Shown here in pieces: positions 24,300 to 34,553 of a stretch of 64,000 nt of DNA. Made by a program: the position numbers and the translations under genes. The stretch lies in contig MU404102.1 in the NCBI GenBank assembly GCA_022695795.1, positions 243,485 to 307,484 of the forward strand. Reading direction: 5' to 3'. The notes beneath the pieces are model-generated. The model did no database searches. It was given only the letters and a program-made list of their open reading frames with translations, and had not been told where the DNA came from. This DNA is from Biscogniauxia marginata (lineage: Eukaryota > Ascomycota > Sordariomycetes > Xylariales > Xylariaceae). Positions within the stretch are counted from its first letter, which is position 1. Every line of letters begins with the position of its first letter.

Positions 24300-24870
24300 A
24301 AATGTTATAATAATGCTTTATAATTATTATATTAATAACTTTAAAAGGTCAGCGATTTTACTTATAAAAATAAAATTTAAAGCTTTAATTTTGTTATATA
24401 TAATAATTAACTTAATTACTTTATAATTAGTTAACCTTTTATAATAAAATTTTTTATATAATTCGTTTTTAAATTATAAAAGGCTAAAAAACGTATTAAA
24501 ATGATTTCGAGTATAATAAATAAATTATTAAATCCTTTAAAATATTTATTTAACTTTATAAGTATATATTAAAGTTTAATAAATCATTATTTTATAATAG
24601 CGTTTATTAACTTATTACTTAATATAACTCCGAAATTATCTTGATTTTAAAACGTTATACCTCTTTATAATTATTCGCTTTAAAGTTAATTTAAATAAAC
24701 GACTTTTATATATTTACTTATTAAATAAAATTATTATTATAATAATACTTTATAACCGCTATATTAATAATTTTAAAAGGTTAACAATTTTACTTATAAA
24801 AGTGAAATTTAAAGCTTTAATTTTATTATATATAATAACTAGCTTAATTATTTTATAATTAGTTAATTTC
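24300..24870 (+). repeat. Imperfect direct repeat of ~140 bp, 432-bp period
   Basis: The segment about 24300-24446 (containing TTTAAAGCTTTAATTTTG) recurs at about 24732-24870 in the same orientation with scattered transitions. The copies share TATATTAATAA and AATTAGTTAA words. It is internal to the AT-rich element. Confidence 0.55.
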
Positions 24871-25867
24871 TTATAACATAAAACAAGCTTATAAACGAAA
24901 TAATTTCCTATATAAAATCGACTTTTTCGAAAATTTATAACTTTATACGTAAAAATTAGAAAAATCTCGAACTTTTTTTTTAGTTATATAATTTTATAAT
25001 TTAAAAAAAAAGTAAAATACATAAAAAAATACATAAAAAGATTTATACATTTTATTATAATTTTATTTTTTACGCGTTTTCTTTTTGTGTTTATTAATAT
25101 TATTTTATTTTTATTTTAATTAAACTATATAGTTATATAATTAGAAAAAAAGGTTTAAAATTTTTCTAAATTTTATATATAAAGTTATAAATTTTCGAAA
25201 AAGTCGATTTTATATAAAAAAACTATTTCGTTTATAAGCTTATTTTATTTACTCGCTTATATAATACGTTAAATTTAATTAATTATAGTTATATAAAATA
25301 ATTATATAATTTTAAAAATTAAAAATATTATATATTATAAATTAATTAATTTATTAACTTTTAATTTTATAATTAATATAACGTGCATTATATATAAATA
25401 AACTATATAAACTATATAAACAAATAAGTTACTCGATTTTTTAAAAATTCTTAATTTTACACGTAAAAATCGTATAAATCTCGGACTTTTTTTTAGTTAT
25501 ATAATTATATAAAATAACTAAATATAAAATTAAAAAAAATTTAAATTTAAATTCTTAATAAAAATGTTTAAAACTTTTACGATTTTTATATGCGAAGTTA
25601 TAAATTTTTTAAAAAAGTCGATTTTATATAAAAAATTAAATAATTTACTTGTTTATATAACTTACTCACTTATAAAGTATATTAATTATATTTAAAATTT
25701 CGTTTTATAAAAAATATTTTATATTAATTATAAAAAGTTAAATTATAATTATAAAAAATAAAAAATTAAATTAAAATTAATATATATTATAAGTAAAATA
25801 TATGAAATTTTTTAATTTTTTAAATTAAATTAAGAAATTAATATCTTAAAAATGAAAACCCGATATT

Positions 25868-26021
25868 TTTCCGATTTTTATTTACTTTAATATACGACTT
25901 TTAAAAATAGTAATTATTAATTATCTCAAAACCTAAATTTGCTAGATCGCGAATTGGCTAATTCAGGTTTTGGCCAATTGGGGTTTTGGGGTTTTGGCGG
26001 ATGCGCTCTAATGGGCCACCG
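25868..26021 (-). repeat. Right terminal inverted repeat
   Basis: Reverse complement matches the left arm at the outer 45 bp or so and again in the inner block TTTTAAAAGTCG followed by ATTAAAGTAAATAAAAATCG. The differences are mostly C/T and G/A changes and one gap. Confidence 0.75.
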
Positions 26022-26023
26022 TA

Positions 26024-27041
26024 GTTTTGATAAGGCTTACGATATCCTCTGTGCGGGTGTGGCGCGAACTAAAGTAGTTAGAGATGTCACGTCTGAGACA
26101 GCGGGGATTATACCCGAACCCGTCAGTTCGAGGGTTAGTTGGTGGTGCCGGAGCAATCGCCGGAGTCATTAGCCTATGAAATCGTCACATGAGGACAGTC
26201 CACCATAAGTGGCCTGTTCTTAGACCTACCCAAGGGTTGCTGTCTTACTGAGCAAACAGGTTGGTAGATACTCGGAGGTCGAGTGTGATGTCAAGTAACC
26301 ATACTTCTTGAACGGTCCGGTATAAACCCTCCCATCCGGTTGGTAATCTTCTCGCCGTTACCGCTCATACTAGTATCACTGCCGTCAAAAATCGGAGACG
26401 TCTCTGGGTCTGATGCCCACCTACCCAATCCCAGTACTACGGAAGCAGTAGGTTAGAAGCAACGATACACTCTCCCATCTCATGATGTTCACATACTGGT
26501 CGAGACCTGTTATAGCCGCATTCGTTGTGAAGAGCTTGCTCATAGGCCTAGGTAAAATATCTATGCCTTGACAAGAAGTTGCCCCGTGTTAATCTTAGTT
26601 CCTTGGCCAAGTTATAGACCATAGGCCTCCATGGTGGGATATGTCTGACTGTGCCGTGGAATGACAATGTCTGATTGAAGTGGACAGCTACGAAGCCGTC
26701 ATATCGTGATTTCGCCCCCGGATACTTCGTCGGGTCTAGATTCGAGTGATTCGTAGTTAGACACGAGACGGCATCGATATAAGCCTTCTTCTCTACGAAT
26801 TCGAGGTCACCCCTTAACTAGATCAGTCCACCATCTAAGTTTAGCAGAAATAATTTCTGAAAATTCGCCATTCCTGCCGAACCAATAACTTGTTCTGAGT
26901 GTAAGTCGTTAACTTGGCTAGCTGAGCGTCAAGAGCCGACTTCCCCTGGTCCCATAGATCTGACACAGCATCTGCCGAGACAGATTTTTCCAAATGCCCT
27001 CCATGTACTAATATGAGTGTTAACTTTGCTAGGACCAACAT
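26024..27041 (-). pseudogene. Tyrosinase pseudogene, 5' half
   Basis: On the minus strand, ATG at 27041 opens a hydrophobic leader (MLVLAKLTLILV) and KLLVRQEWR, the normal start of secreted fungal tyrosinase-like proteins. Further pieces follow in order: EKKAYIDAVSCL near 26790, YPGAKSRYDGFVAVHFNQTL and FHGT (copper-A histidines) near 26720-26655, GNFLSRHRYFT near 26580-26550, AYEQALHNECGY, SPIFDGSDTSMSGNG near 26370, and GFGYNPRCLRRDIS near 26090. SWHRYF is expected where SRHRYF is seen, and the next Trp codon is a TAG stop (26548-26550). The pieces also lie in different frames. It stops at the TA bordering the TIR element at 26022-26023; the continuation is at 22640 and below. Confidence 0.85.
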
Positions 27042-28542
27042 TTTGATGAGGGCATGGTAGGAGTCGAATGGCAGGCAATTAGTCAAGGAGATGAGCCAGG
27101 GGCATGGCGGCTCTTATGCATCTCTAGCTTTCTCAAACCGCGGCAGGGGAGATGACGCAATTTTTACAAAAGCAATTGGAGTGGAATTTATACTTAAGTG
27201 TTGCGGCGCAGATACCTAGTTGTCCCAAATGCGGAATGCGTGCTTGGGCAGTGGCAGATGTAAGAAGTCAGGAAGTAGGTATTAGTTTCAGCTCTCATTC
27301 GCGAAGGAAATCTGGGGTAATTACTTGATTCCAAGTAGACGCTAGAATGCAGACCACGACTAGCGTTACAAGAATAGGGGCGGTTTTTATTGGTGAGAGA
27401 TATTCGTACTTATGATACTGGAAAATGAAGAAAGATGGCTGTGTGTATATGTCCTGGCCCGAGAAAGGGATCTCTAACCCCTATATTAGTGGAAGGCCGG
27501 TAATGCGTCCGCGCTTCAAGACCGAGTAATTGTTCATCACATTACATAACAGATAAGCAGAGTACCATAAGAGCAAGAAAATGAACATCGTCGGTAAACC
27601 TGACTCTGCGAGCAATATATAAGTTTTGTTAATGAACAGTCAACCAGTCAAATACCAAGAGCTTGAGATTTGAAACTCGTATGCAAACCTCCCGCCGCCT
27701 TAACAGGCGCTAAGCTGGGCACGCACTATAGGTGTCGTATTGAGATTTAGTCATTTATAATAGTTTTTCAACGATTAAGCGAAGCTTTTCTTTTCATGCT
27801 TGTTAATACTAAATCAGGGCATCTATACTCTAGGCACCTACTCTCTGCCCTTGCAGTACGAAGTGCCAATGCCAAATAATTAGGTCTCTCCGGCGATCAT
27901 CTGTAAGGTAGGGCGATTGGTCAAGTTCTAAGGCCAAGGATCAGGTACCCAAGACGTTGCATGGGTGGCCCTACTGCTGCACTTCCACATTACCACTGTC
28001 TGGACTTTGCCAAAGGCAGCGCCTGTCTCTGGCTGGCCTACTCCAAAACCCAACAACCCGCATGCGGGCACATTCTCGACTACCTTCAGAATTACTGTGA
28101 GGGACGGCCGTACAACTGTTGAATTGACTGAGGTCAAATCTTGGCTGGATTGTATGCGATAAGCCTAACGACGACGACGAAGGAAAGAAACCAGAAGGAA
28201 AGGCCGAAAAACAATAGGTAAGAATCTGGTCTGGTTCAGTGTGATGATCTGGCTAGCTATCTCGAGATCAGCCTCTCGGTGGAGGGGTAGAAATGGTGGG
28301 TAGGGGCTCAGCCATGGCCAGCCCACCAAGGGTCACGTGACCACAACATGACAATTACGGCGCCTCACATACGACGATATTAACCATGACGGTGAGCCCT
28401 CCAGGGGGAATAAAGAAGTAGTAGCTGTGCTTGCCACCGTATAACACTGTGAGACTGGCACTAGACCCAAAGGATGTTGACTGCAATATCGACGTCGTTA
28501 ACTAAGTTGGGGGAAGTCGTCCGCTTACTCCCATATTTCCAA
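27042..28542. other. Intergenic spacer
   Basis: 1.5 kb between the tyrosinase pseudogene and GMP synthase. One open stretch at 27928-28162 is open on both strands but lacks motifs. No gene called. Confidence 0.5.
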
Positions 28543-31101
28543 TCACTCCAACTCGATGGTACCTATCAAGGTGTCAGCGATCGATAGATTCTAATCGGCC
28601 TGCATGCACATACCAGGAGGCTTGCTCGTGATATCGTAAGTCACGCGACAGACCCCATCAACCTCGTTCACAATTCTCCGTGAGACTTGTTTCAGAAACC
28701 CGAAATCGAACTCATAGGGCTCAGCAGTCATAAAATTAGTTGACGTGACAGCTCGAAGGATAATGATGTACCCTATATGTTAAAATCAGCTTCGATCGTT
28801 CCAGTAAAGCTCCCAAAAGTTAGCATACCGTAGACACGACTATCGCCCATAACTCCAACAGCTAGAATGGGAATTAACCATTAGTATGATGATATCCTAT
28901 TCGCGGGATAGATAATTATGACGTCCGAATGGATAGACTGTCGGAGTATATACCTCTGTTGGAATCAAGGCCAGCATAGGCTTGAGCTATCTGCGACTGA
29001 AAGTTAGTAGTCGGTTGGAAGTGACGCAGTCGCAAGTGTTGTACTTGCCTCATTATAAATGCCTGCTTCCTTGATCATGGAGATGAAGATATGATCAGCC
29101 TTCCTGACGATGGCGACGCGCTCGGGCGTGACCTCCCCGATGATTCTGATCGCAATGCCCGGCCCCGGGAAGGGGTGACGCATAACCAGGTCTTCCGGAA
29201 TACCCAATTGTCGACCAAATTTCCGGGCTTCATCTTTAAAAAGCTCTCGTAGGGGCTCAATCAGCTTGAGGCCTTGCTGTTATGATTCAAATTAGTCATT
29301 TGCCACGTGCAATGTTTGTTCTGGTAGTTACTCACGCCGTTCATCATCCGAGCCGGAAGGCCACCCACATTGTGATGTGCTGTGTTTACAGTTAGTAATC
29401 GTGTATTTAAACAATGCTCCCGAGTAGCAAGGGGAAAGGTACGAGTATAGGACTCTTAGACCGTGAATCTCGCAAACTGGCAAAACGGGTTGACATACTT
29501 TTGATAACTGTTGAGGTGTTGAAACTCAGGGACTCGATGACGTCTGGGTATAGAGTGCCTTGGACGAAAAACTCTACCTTGCCAGCGTTGGCGGTGTTCT
29601 CGGCTTTCTTTTCAATTCTGATAGCCTCCTGCTCGAACAAGTCGATAAAGGTGCCACCAATGATCTTCCGCTTTGTTTCGGGCTCGGTAATGCCTTTTAG
29701 GCGGTCAAGAAACAACGCCGACCCATCGATAATAGTTAAGTTGATACCGAGGTGTTGTTGAAGCATCTTCTGTACCTCTTGGCATTCGTTGAGGCGCATC
29801 ACTCCGTTGTCAACGAGTACGGCAGAAAATCTGTCGCCTGATACAAATTAGCTTATGCCACAAAATCTCGAATCAACAAAATTACCGATAGCTTCCTGCA
29901 TTAGTCGAGCCACTACCGTGCTATCGACACCGCCCGAGACAGCTCCTATGACTTGAGCTTTCTCCCCAACGAGCTTGCGGATCCTAGCGATGGTATGATC
30001 GATGAAGTTGCTCATGACCCAATGCTGCCGTGCTTTACAGATACCGACGGCAAAGTTCTTCAGTAGTTCTATACCGCGGGGAGTATGCGAAACTTCGGGG
30101 TGAAATTGGATTCCTACGCACGCCTCGAGTCAGATTGTCGTGAAATGACTACAAGAGGCGAGGCAATAAATAAGCTAGGGCACCCACCATAAACTGGCTT
30201 TGTCTGATGAGCGATTCCCGCATATTCAGAATTCTGCGACCTGGCGATCACGACAAAATCTTCGGGTAACCGAACGAGCTTATCAAAGTGGCTCATATAG
30301 ACTGTCTGACGGTTAGAGTTGTATCCCGTCAATCGATCGAGGAATCGAAAACTCGTCATGTGAGGGTGGCTTACCGTCCATTGTCTCCCCCAAACCCTCA
30401 AAGAGTCGGTTGATATGGTCGGAGCCGCCGACTCGGTATATGGTAAGATCCTTTCGTCAGTAGATTAGCACCAATCACTCCTAGAGAGGTCGACCAGGGG
30501 AACCCTGCCGCAGCAGACATACCGTATGGCCATATTCCCGCGCCTCGCCAGGGGCGACATTGTCAGCGCTTGCTCTCCAAGCAATCTCCTGGCAACCGTA
30601 ACAGATCCCAAGGATGGGCACCCCCAAGTCAAAGATGGCAGGATCGACGTCTTCGCCGAGTCAGTCCACGAGTCTTTGGGGTGTGATGGAAGAAACTCAC
30701 GAGGAGCCGCCACATCCTGTACGGATGCGGGACCTAAGCACTAGGTCAGTAAGTAGTCCTCGCGAGTGAAGTCAACAAGGCGCTTACTTCCGCTCAGGAT
30801 GATCCCTTTGGGCGACCAAGTCAGGTCCTCAACCTTGGTGGTGCAGGGCAATACCTCACAGAACACATTGAGCGATCTAAGACCTCTCAGTATCAAATGC
30901 GATGTCTGGCCTGGTGAACGATTTTGGCGACGTCAGTGGATTACTAGAATCGTTGCTAGTAAAACGTACTTCCAAAGTCCAAAAGTAGGATTGTCTGCAC
31001 AATCCGGAGTTAGTACTTGATGAGTCTGGCTGCTTGCAAAGGGTTGAACTCACGTCGAAAATCTCATGAGGCGCCGCAGCCCCCTCGATGTCGCCGGGCA
31101 T
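28543..31101 (-). CDS. gua1: GMP synthase (glutamine-hydrolysing), 15 exons
   Basis: Minus-strand exons: 31101-31054, 30994-30970, 30910-30788, 30733-30701, 30650-30523, 30450-30375, 30301-30188, 30113-29886, 29837-29499, 29379-29336, 29276-29049, 28996-28954, 28861-28829, 28772-28614, 28562-28543. They total 1641 nt, 546 aa, with no frame error. It is a bifunctional enzyme converting XMP plus glutamine and ATP to GMP, the last step of guanine nucleotide synthesis. Visible: the class I amidotransferase Cys in GICYGCQ, His/Glu in FHPEVSHT, the PP-loop [16 protein letters not shown], and the C-terminal KPPGTIELE end. Fourteen introns (48-119 nt) are remarkable; one (28997-29048) has a GCAAGT donor and several exons are only 20-44 nt. 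Some conserved sites differ (MSHFDK where MSHGDK is usual; DFGSQTSHLI where YTHLI is usual), so it may be a divergent second copy. Confidence 0.92.
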
Positions 31102-32882
31102 TTTGGAGTAGATCACAAGCACGATAAGGATCCTAGGACAATAAAGATGCGAAACTCGAGGTTATCATGTCTTGGAGGTACAAGAACGGATTATATTTAA
31201 GAGAAAGGGACCAGTTTGCACAAGAAATTTTCTTCAACACTACAGCTGGGCCTTGCAAAAGTAAACTTAAGGACCATATGCAAGCCACACCAGCCACATA
31301 CTAGCCACGATGTGGCCCGTGCTGAGGGCTGGCACAAAGTGGTCCCACTAAATGGCTAGAGTAGCTATCTATCAGCTGGTGGTCTATTTTCCCACCTGCT
31401 AGCGCCTTTGCCAAGACATGCCAAGCCTTGCTGTACACCAGACCCCTGAAATAGGTAATGTTCACACCCACTTCGCACTGGCACAGGTTAAAGCACCGGC
31501 CTACCCACGAAGAAGGAAGTAGTTGAGGGCAAGATTTGGGCAGGATTTTAGGCTGTCATAAACGGATCAGTCAATACGCTGGCCCGATTCCTAAACCGGG
31601 AGTTGAATTAACTGTCACAGCCATTGCCATAGCAGTTGCCTGTTGCGGTTGCTGTGGTGAAGCTATTCGGATGCGTTGCCACAGCTCAGTTGCCATGGCT
31701 TAACTTTGGTACTTAAGAAATGTACGTAACTCGCTAGTAGTGTGAGGAATTACCTTTCTTTCCTCACATAATTCTTTTTCATTGCAATACAGAGATTACT
31801 CGAGCCCTCGTGCCCTGGGTCTTATTGCAGTTCTCTTCAAAGAGTTAACTACAATCAGATCTAGTCGTCTTTTCAAGATAGCTAGAGAACCCTAGCAACA
31901 CGACCATTTTATATATACCTAGTTTTCTGTGGGTCCTGTCCTCCTTAGTCCTTTGCCTGGAGGTCAACCTTCTTAGCTTATACTTTGAGTTTAAGATTTA
32001 CCAATCCTGTATGAGATTTCAAAGTAAACTACCTACAGACAGTGAATATTACATTGTATTAAGCCTGAGTTTGTAATCAAGCTCTTTCTCCTTTGAATAA
32101 CTTTGATCCCCTTTTGGTGCTTACGGCTATGGAGACTTGGGTTATGGTTTAACTTGGCACTAACATATTCACCGTGTCATAATTCAATTTGCCTTTTATA
32201 ATGATGGTTTACTATGAATTTACAGCTTACAAGATCTCTGCGGAAAGGCACACCCCAAATTTATGTCTTATTTATCAAGCCTATTGAGCTTGGAAAACTG
32301 TTTGCTCTTTATAAGTCTACCTATATACCTAAAGTGTTGTCGCTTTCCTCTTTCAGTCTTGCCTGTTTGACAATGTAATATTTAGATTATACGCTAAGCA
32401 AAAGAACGATTTTATGTCGATTCTAAAATAGTACTAGTGCTAGAATCTCGTAATGATACTAATCCGTACTACATACAAGAGGCACTGGTAAGGAGCAGGC
32501 ATAAGTACAAGCAAGGTCTTATCTAGATTATCTAAGTTCCTTATGTACATTAGATCAAACCAACCTATCACCTAGTCTGTACCTATGGACAAGAGCGGGG
32601 AAATACCACAAACCCTTCGACAGGAGGGAGAGGGGTTTCTCATATTTGTCTCTACCTACAATTAAAGAGGCATAGTTGTGTAATAACCCAAGTAAAGTCG
32701 GTATGTATTATCTATCTCCTTTTAGTCGTTAAGGAGTAAAACCTAGTTTCTGTTGATGTATAATGCCCAGTGAGTTTTATATTCAAGGCTTAACCACTTC
32801 TAGGAATTAGATAATGAATACCTAGATAACCGACAAAGAGACTGACGTATCAGCCGACATCCTCCCTCCCTTATCTCAAGGA
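31102..32882. other. Intergenic spacer with LTR-like stretch
   Basis: 1.8 kb between two divergent genes (GMP synthase and nickel permease). It contains the LTR-like segment listed separately; the remainder is AT-leaning and without recognisable genes. Confidence 0.5.
31613..31900. repeat. Possible solo LTR fragment
   Basis: A 288-bp stretch starting TGTCACAGCCATTGCC and ending CCCTAGCAACA. It has TG...CA ends and GCCATTGCCAT/GTTGC-rich sequence like fungal copia LTR starts. The 5-bp flanks (TTAAC and CGACC) do not match, so the boundaries or the call itself may be wrong. Confidence 0.25.
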
Positions 32883-34127
32883 ATGCCTTGGATGCCCTCC
32901 TCTCTCTGCCGGGCGCTGCCCCTCCCCCGAGGGCTGAAGGCACTCCCGCAACCCGTGCTCAGCATCATTGCGCTTCTGATCCTCGTCAACCTCGCGGTCT
33001 GGGCCGTAGTGGGTATCGTCCTGCGCTACTATGCGGCGTCACTGATTAGCTCGGCCGTACTCTCGTACTCGTTGGGCTTGCGGCATGCCCTAGATGCCGA
33101 CCACATCAGCGCCATCGACCTGATGACGCGGCGGCTGATCGCGTCGGGCCAGCGGCCCGTGACCGTCGGCACCTTCTTCAGCCTCGGCCACTCGACCATC
33201 GTGATCATTACGTGCATCGTCGTGGCCGCCACGTCGGGTGCCCTGCGCGACCGCTTCGACAACTTCCAGTACGTCGGCGGCATCGTTGGCACCAGCGTGA
33301 GCGCCGCATTCCTCATCCTGCTCTGCCTCGGCAACAGCTGGGTGCTCTACCGTCTGGTGCAGCGGCTCCGGCAGGTTTTACGCGAGCCGGATCCGCATCA
33401 CCCGGAGGAGGACAGCGAAGGCGACAGGGCTGATGGGGACCAGGCGGCTGCGAACAACCTGCAGCTGGAGGGCGCGGGGTTCCTGGCCCACGTGTTCCGA
33501 AAGCTGTTTCGGATCGTGGATCGCCCGTGGAAGATGTACCCTCTCGGTGTCCTGTTTGGGCTCGGTTTCGATACAAGTTCCGAGATTGCGATCCTGGGGA
33601 TTGCGAGTCTTCAGGGGGCGCAGGGGACGAGTCTCTGGGTTATTCTAGTTTTCCCCTTGCTATTTACCGGTATGCTCACTCCCCTTAGTACGTCACGAGA
33701 TCAAGTAATTCGGACTCGCTGAAATAAATATCCACTAGCTGGCATGTGTCTCCTCGATACTACCGACGGCGCCCTCATGATGGCGCTCTACACATCTAAG
33801 GCATTCGCTCGAGATACTGTCGCGATCCTATACTACTCAATCGTACTTACAGGCATCACGGTCGTAGTGTCGGCATTCATAGGCATCATACAGGTCCTTT
33901 CGTTAGTTCAGAACGTGGCAGAGCCTGAGGGCAACTTTTGGGACGGGTTAAGTGCGATTAGTGATCATTTTGAGATTATCGGCGGCAGTATATGTGGCCT
34001 CTTCCTGGTAGTCGGTGTAGGTTCCGTAGCTGTATATAAACCATGGAGAAGGAGGGTTGAGAAGCGAAGAGCCCAAAGGATACTATCTGACGACGCCGGG
34101 GGTGTTTTTCATGATGCAGAAACTTGA
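32883..34127 (+). CDS. NiCoT-family high-affinity nickel/cobalt permease
   Basis: Two exons, 32883-33669 and 33739-34127, with a 69-nt GT-AG intron; 391 aa. All four NiCoT signatures are present: RHALDADHI at residues 67-75 (the metal-binding HX4DH motif in helix II), LGHST at 101-105, LGFDTSSE at 227-234, and GMCLLDTTDG at 264-273, the last restored by splicing. About eight hydrophobic segments are separated by a charged Glu/Asp/His-rich loop (encoded about 33380-33470), as usual between the two halves. It imports Ni2+ or Co2+ across the plasma membrane, in fungi mainly to supply urease. That makes a link to nitrogen release from amides or urea conceivable, but the gene is far from the amidase. 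Exon 1 is GC-rich relative to the flanks. Confidence 0.93.
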
Positions 34128-34553
34128 TCTTATTAAGCCGACAATAGATGATATAATAGGCGTATAATACCGGTCTTGACTGCAAACGCCCGTCACTGCA
34201 TATTGTGCAATCAATTAGGTAGATGAGATACATTCTAGCTAGGCCTTAAATTAATACAATGTCTAGGCTGGCGCGAGGTATTTGTCATTATCACGGCACT
34301 GCATAAGAATCCGGTAATATAATAGTATATGGAATTCTCACTATATTACACTTAATTAAGCACGATAGCAAACTTCATATCCATAGCGCTGGCTATCTTC
34401 CTGTAAACAATGCCCCGGCCATCTGACTACTAATCGTAAAACGATCGTGACCTAATAACTCAATTCTAGAAATGATATCCACACTCCTGAATGGTACGAT
34501 GCTGAAATTCAATTCAAATCAACGCTGTAGGCTATGAGAAATAAACATGGTCA
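34128..34553. other. Convergent intergenic spacer
   Basis: 426 bp between the stops of the nickel permease and the calpain gene. AT-rich, nothing recognisable. Confidence 0.5.

Larger units (their letters stand above)
23245..25634. repeat. Five copies of a ~75-bp module in both orientations
   Basis: A recurring stretch centred on AAAAAAGTCGATTTTATATA and preceded by a GGTTTAAAA(C/T)TTTT-like start occurs at about 23245-23325 (+), 24909-24985 (-), 25144-25220 (+), 25432-25495 (-) and 25561-25634 (+). The second and third copies form an extended inverted pair with arms of about 105 bp (24880-24985 and 25144-25252). Copies differ mainly by transitions. It may be a subterminal repeat array or fold-back structure of the transposon. 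Confidence 0.6.
22641..26021. mobile_element. AT-rich TIR DNA transposon relic (TA target duplication), RIP-like
   Basis: A 3381-bp element bounded by inverted ends. The left end CGGTGCTCCATTAGAGCG and the reverse complement of the right end, CGGTGGCCCATTAGAGCG, match at 16 of 18 positions; similarity continues through ATCCGCCAAAACCCCAAAACC and, deeper, around 22785-22825 versus 25868-25908. It is flanked by TA on both sides (22639-22640 and 26022-26023), the duplication expected of Tc1/mariner/pogo-type transposons. The interior is almost pure A/T with no usable ORF, as left by repeat-induced point mutation. A normal-composition island at 23545-24016 is a later LTR insertion. It sits inside a tyrosinase gene whose halves lie on either side. 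The superfamily is inferred only from the TA duplication. Confidence 0.8.

Noticed and set aside
22641..26021. Mitochondrial DNA insertion as explanation of the AT-rich block
   Set aside because: Inverted ends, the TA duplication and the absence of any mitochondrial gene or tRNA point to a transposon instead.
28543..31101. GMP synthase as a pseudogene with many frameshifts
   Set aside because: Every interruption coincides with donor, branch and acceptor signals, and splicing restores an uninterrupted 546-residue enzyme with its catalytic motifs.
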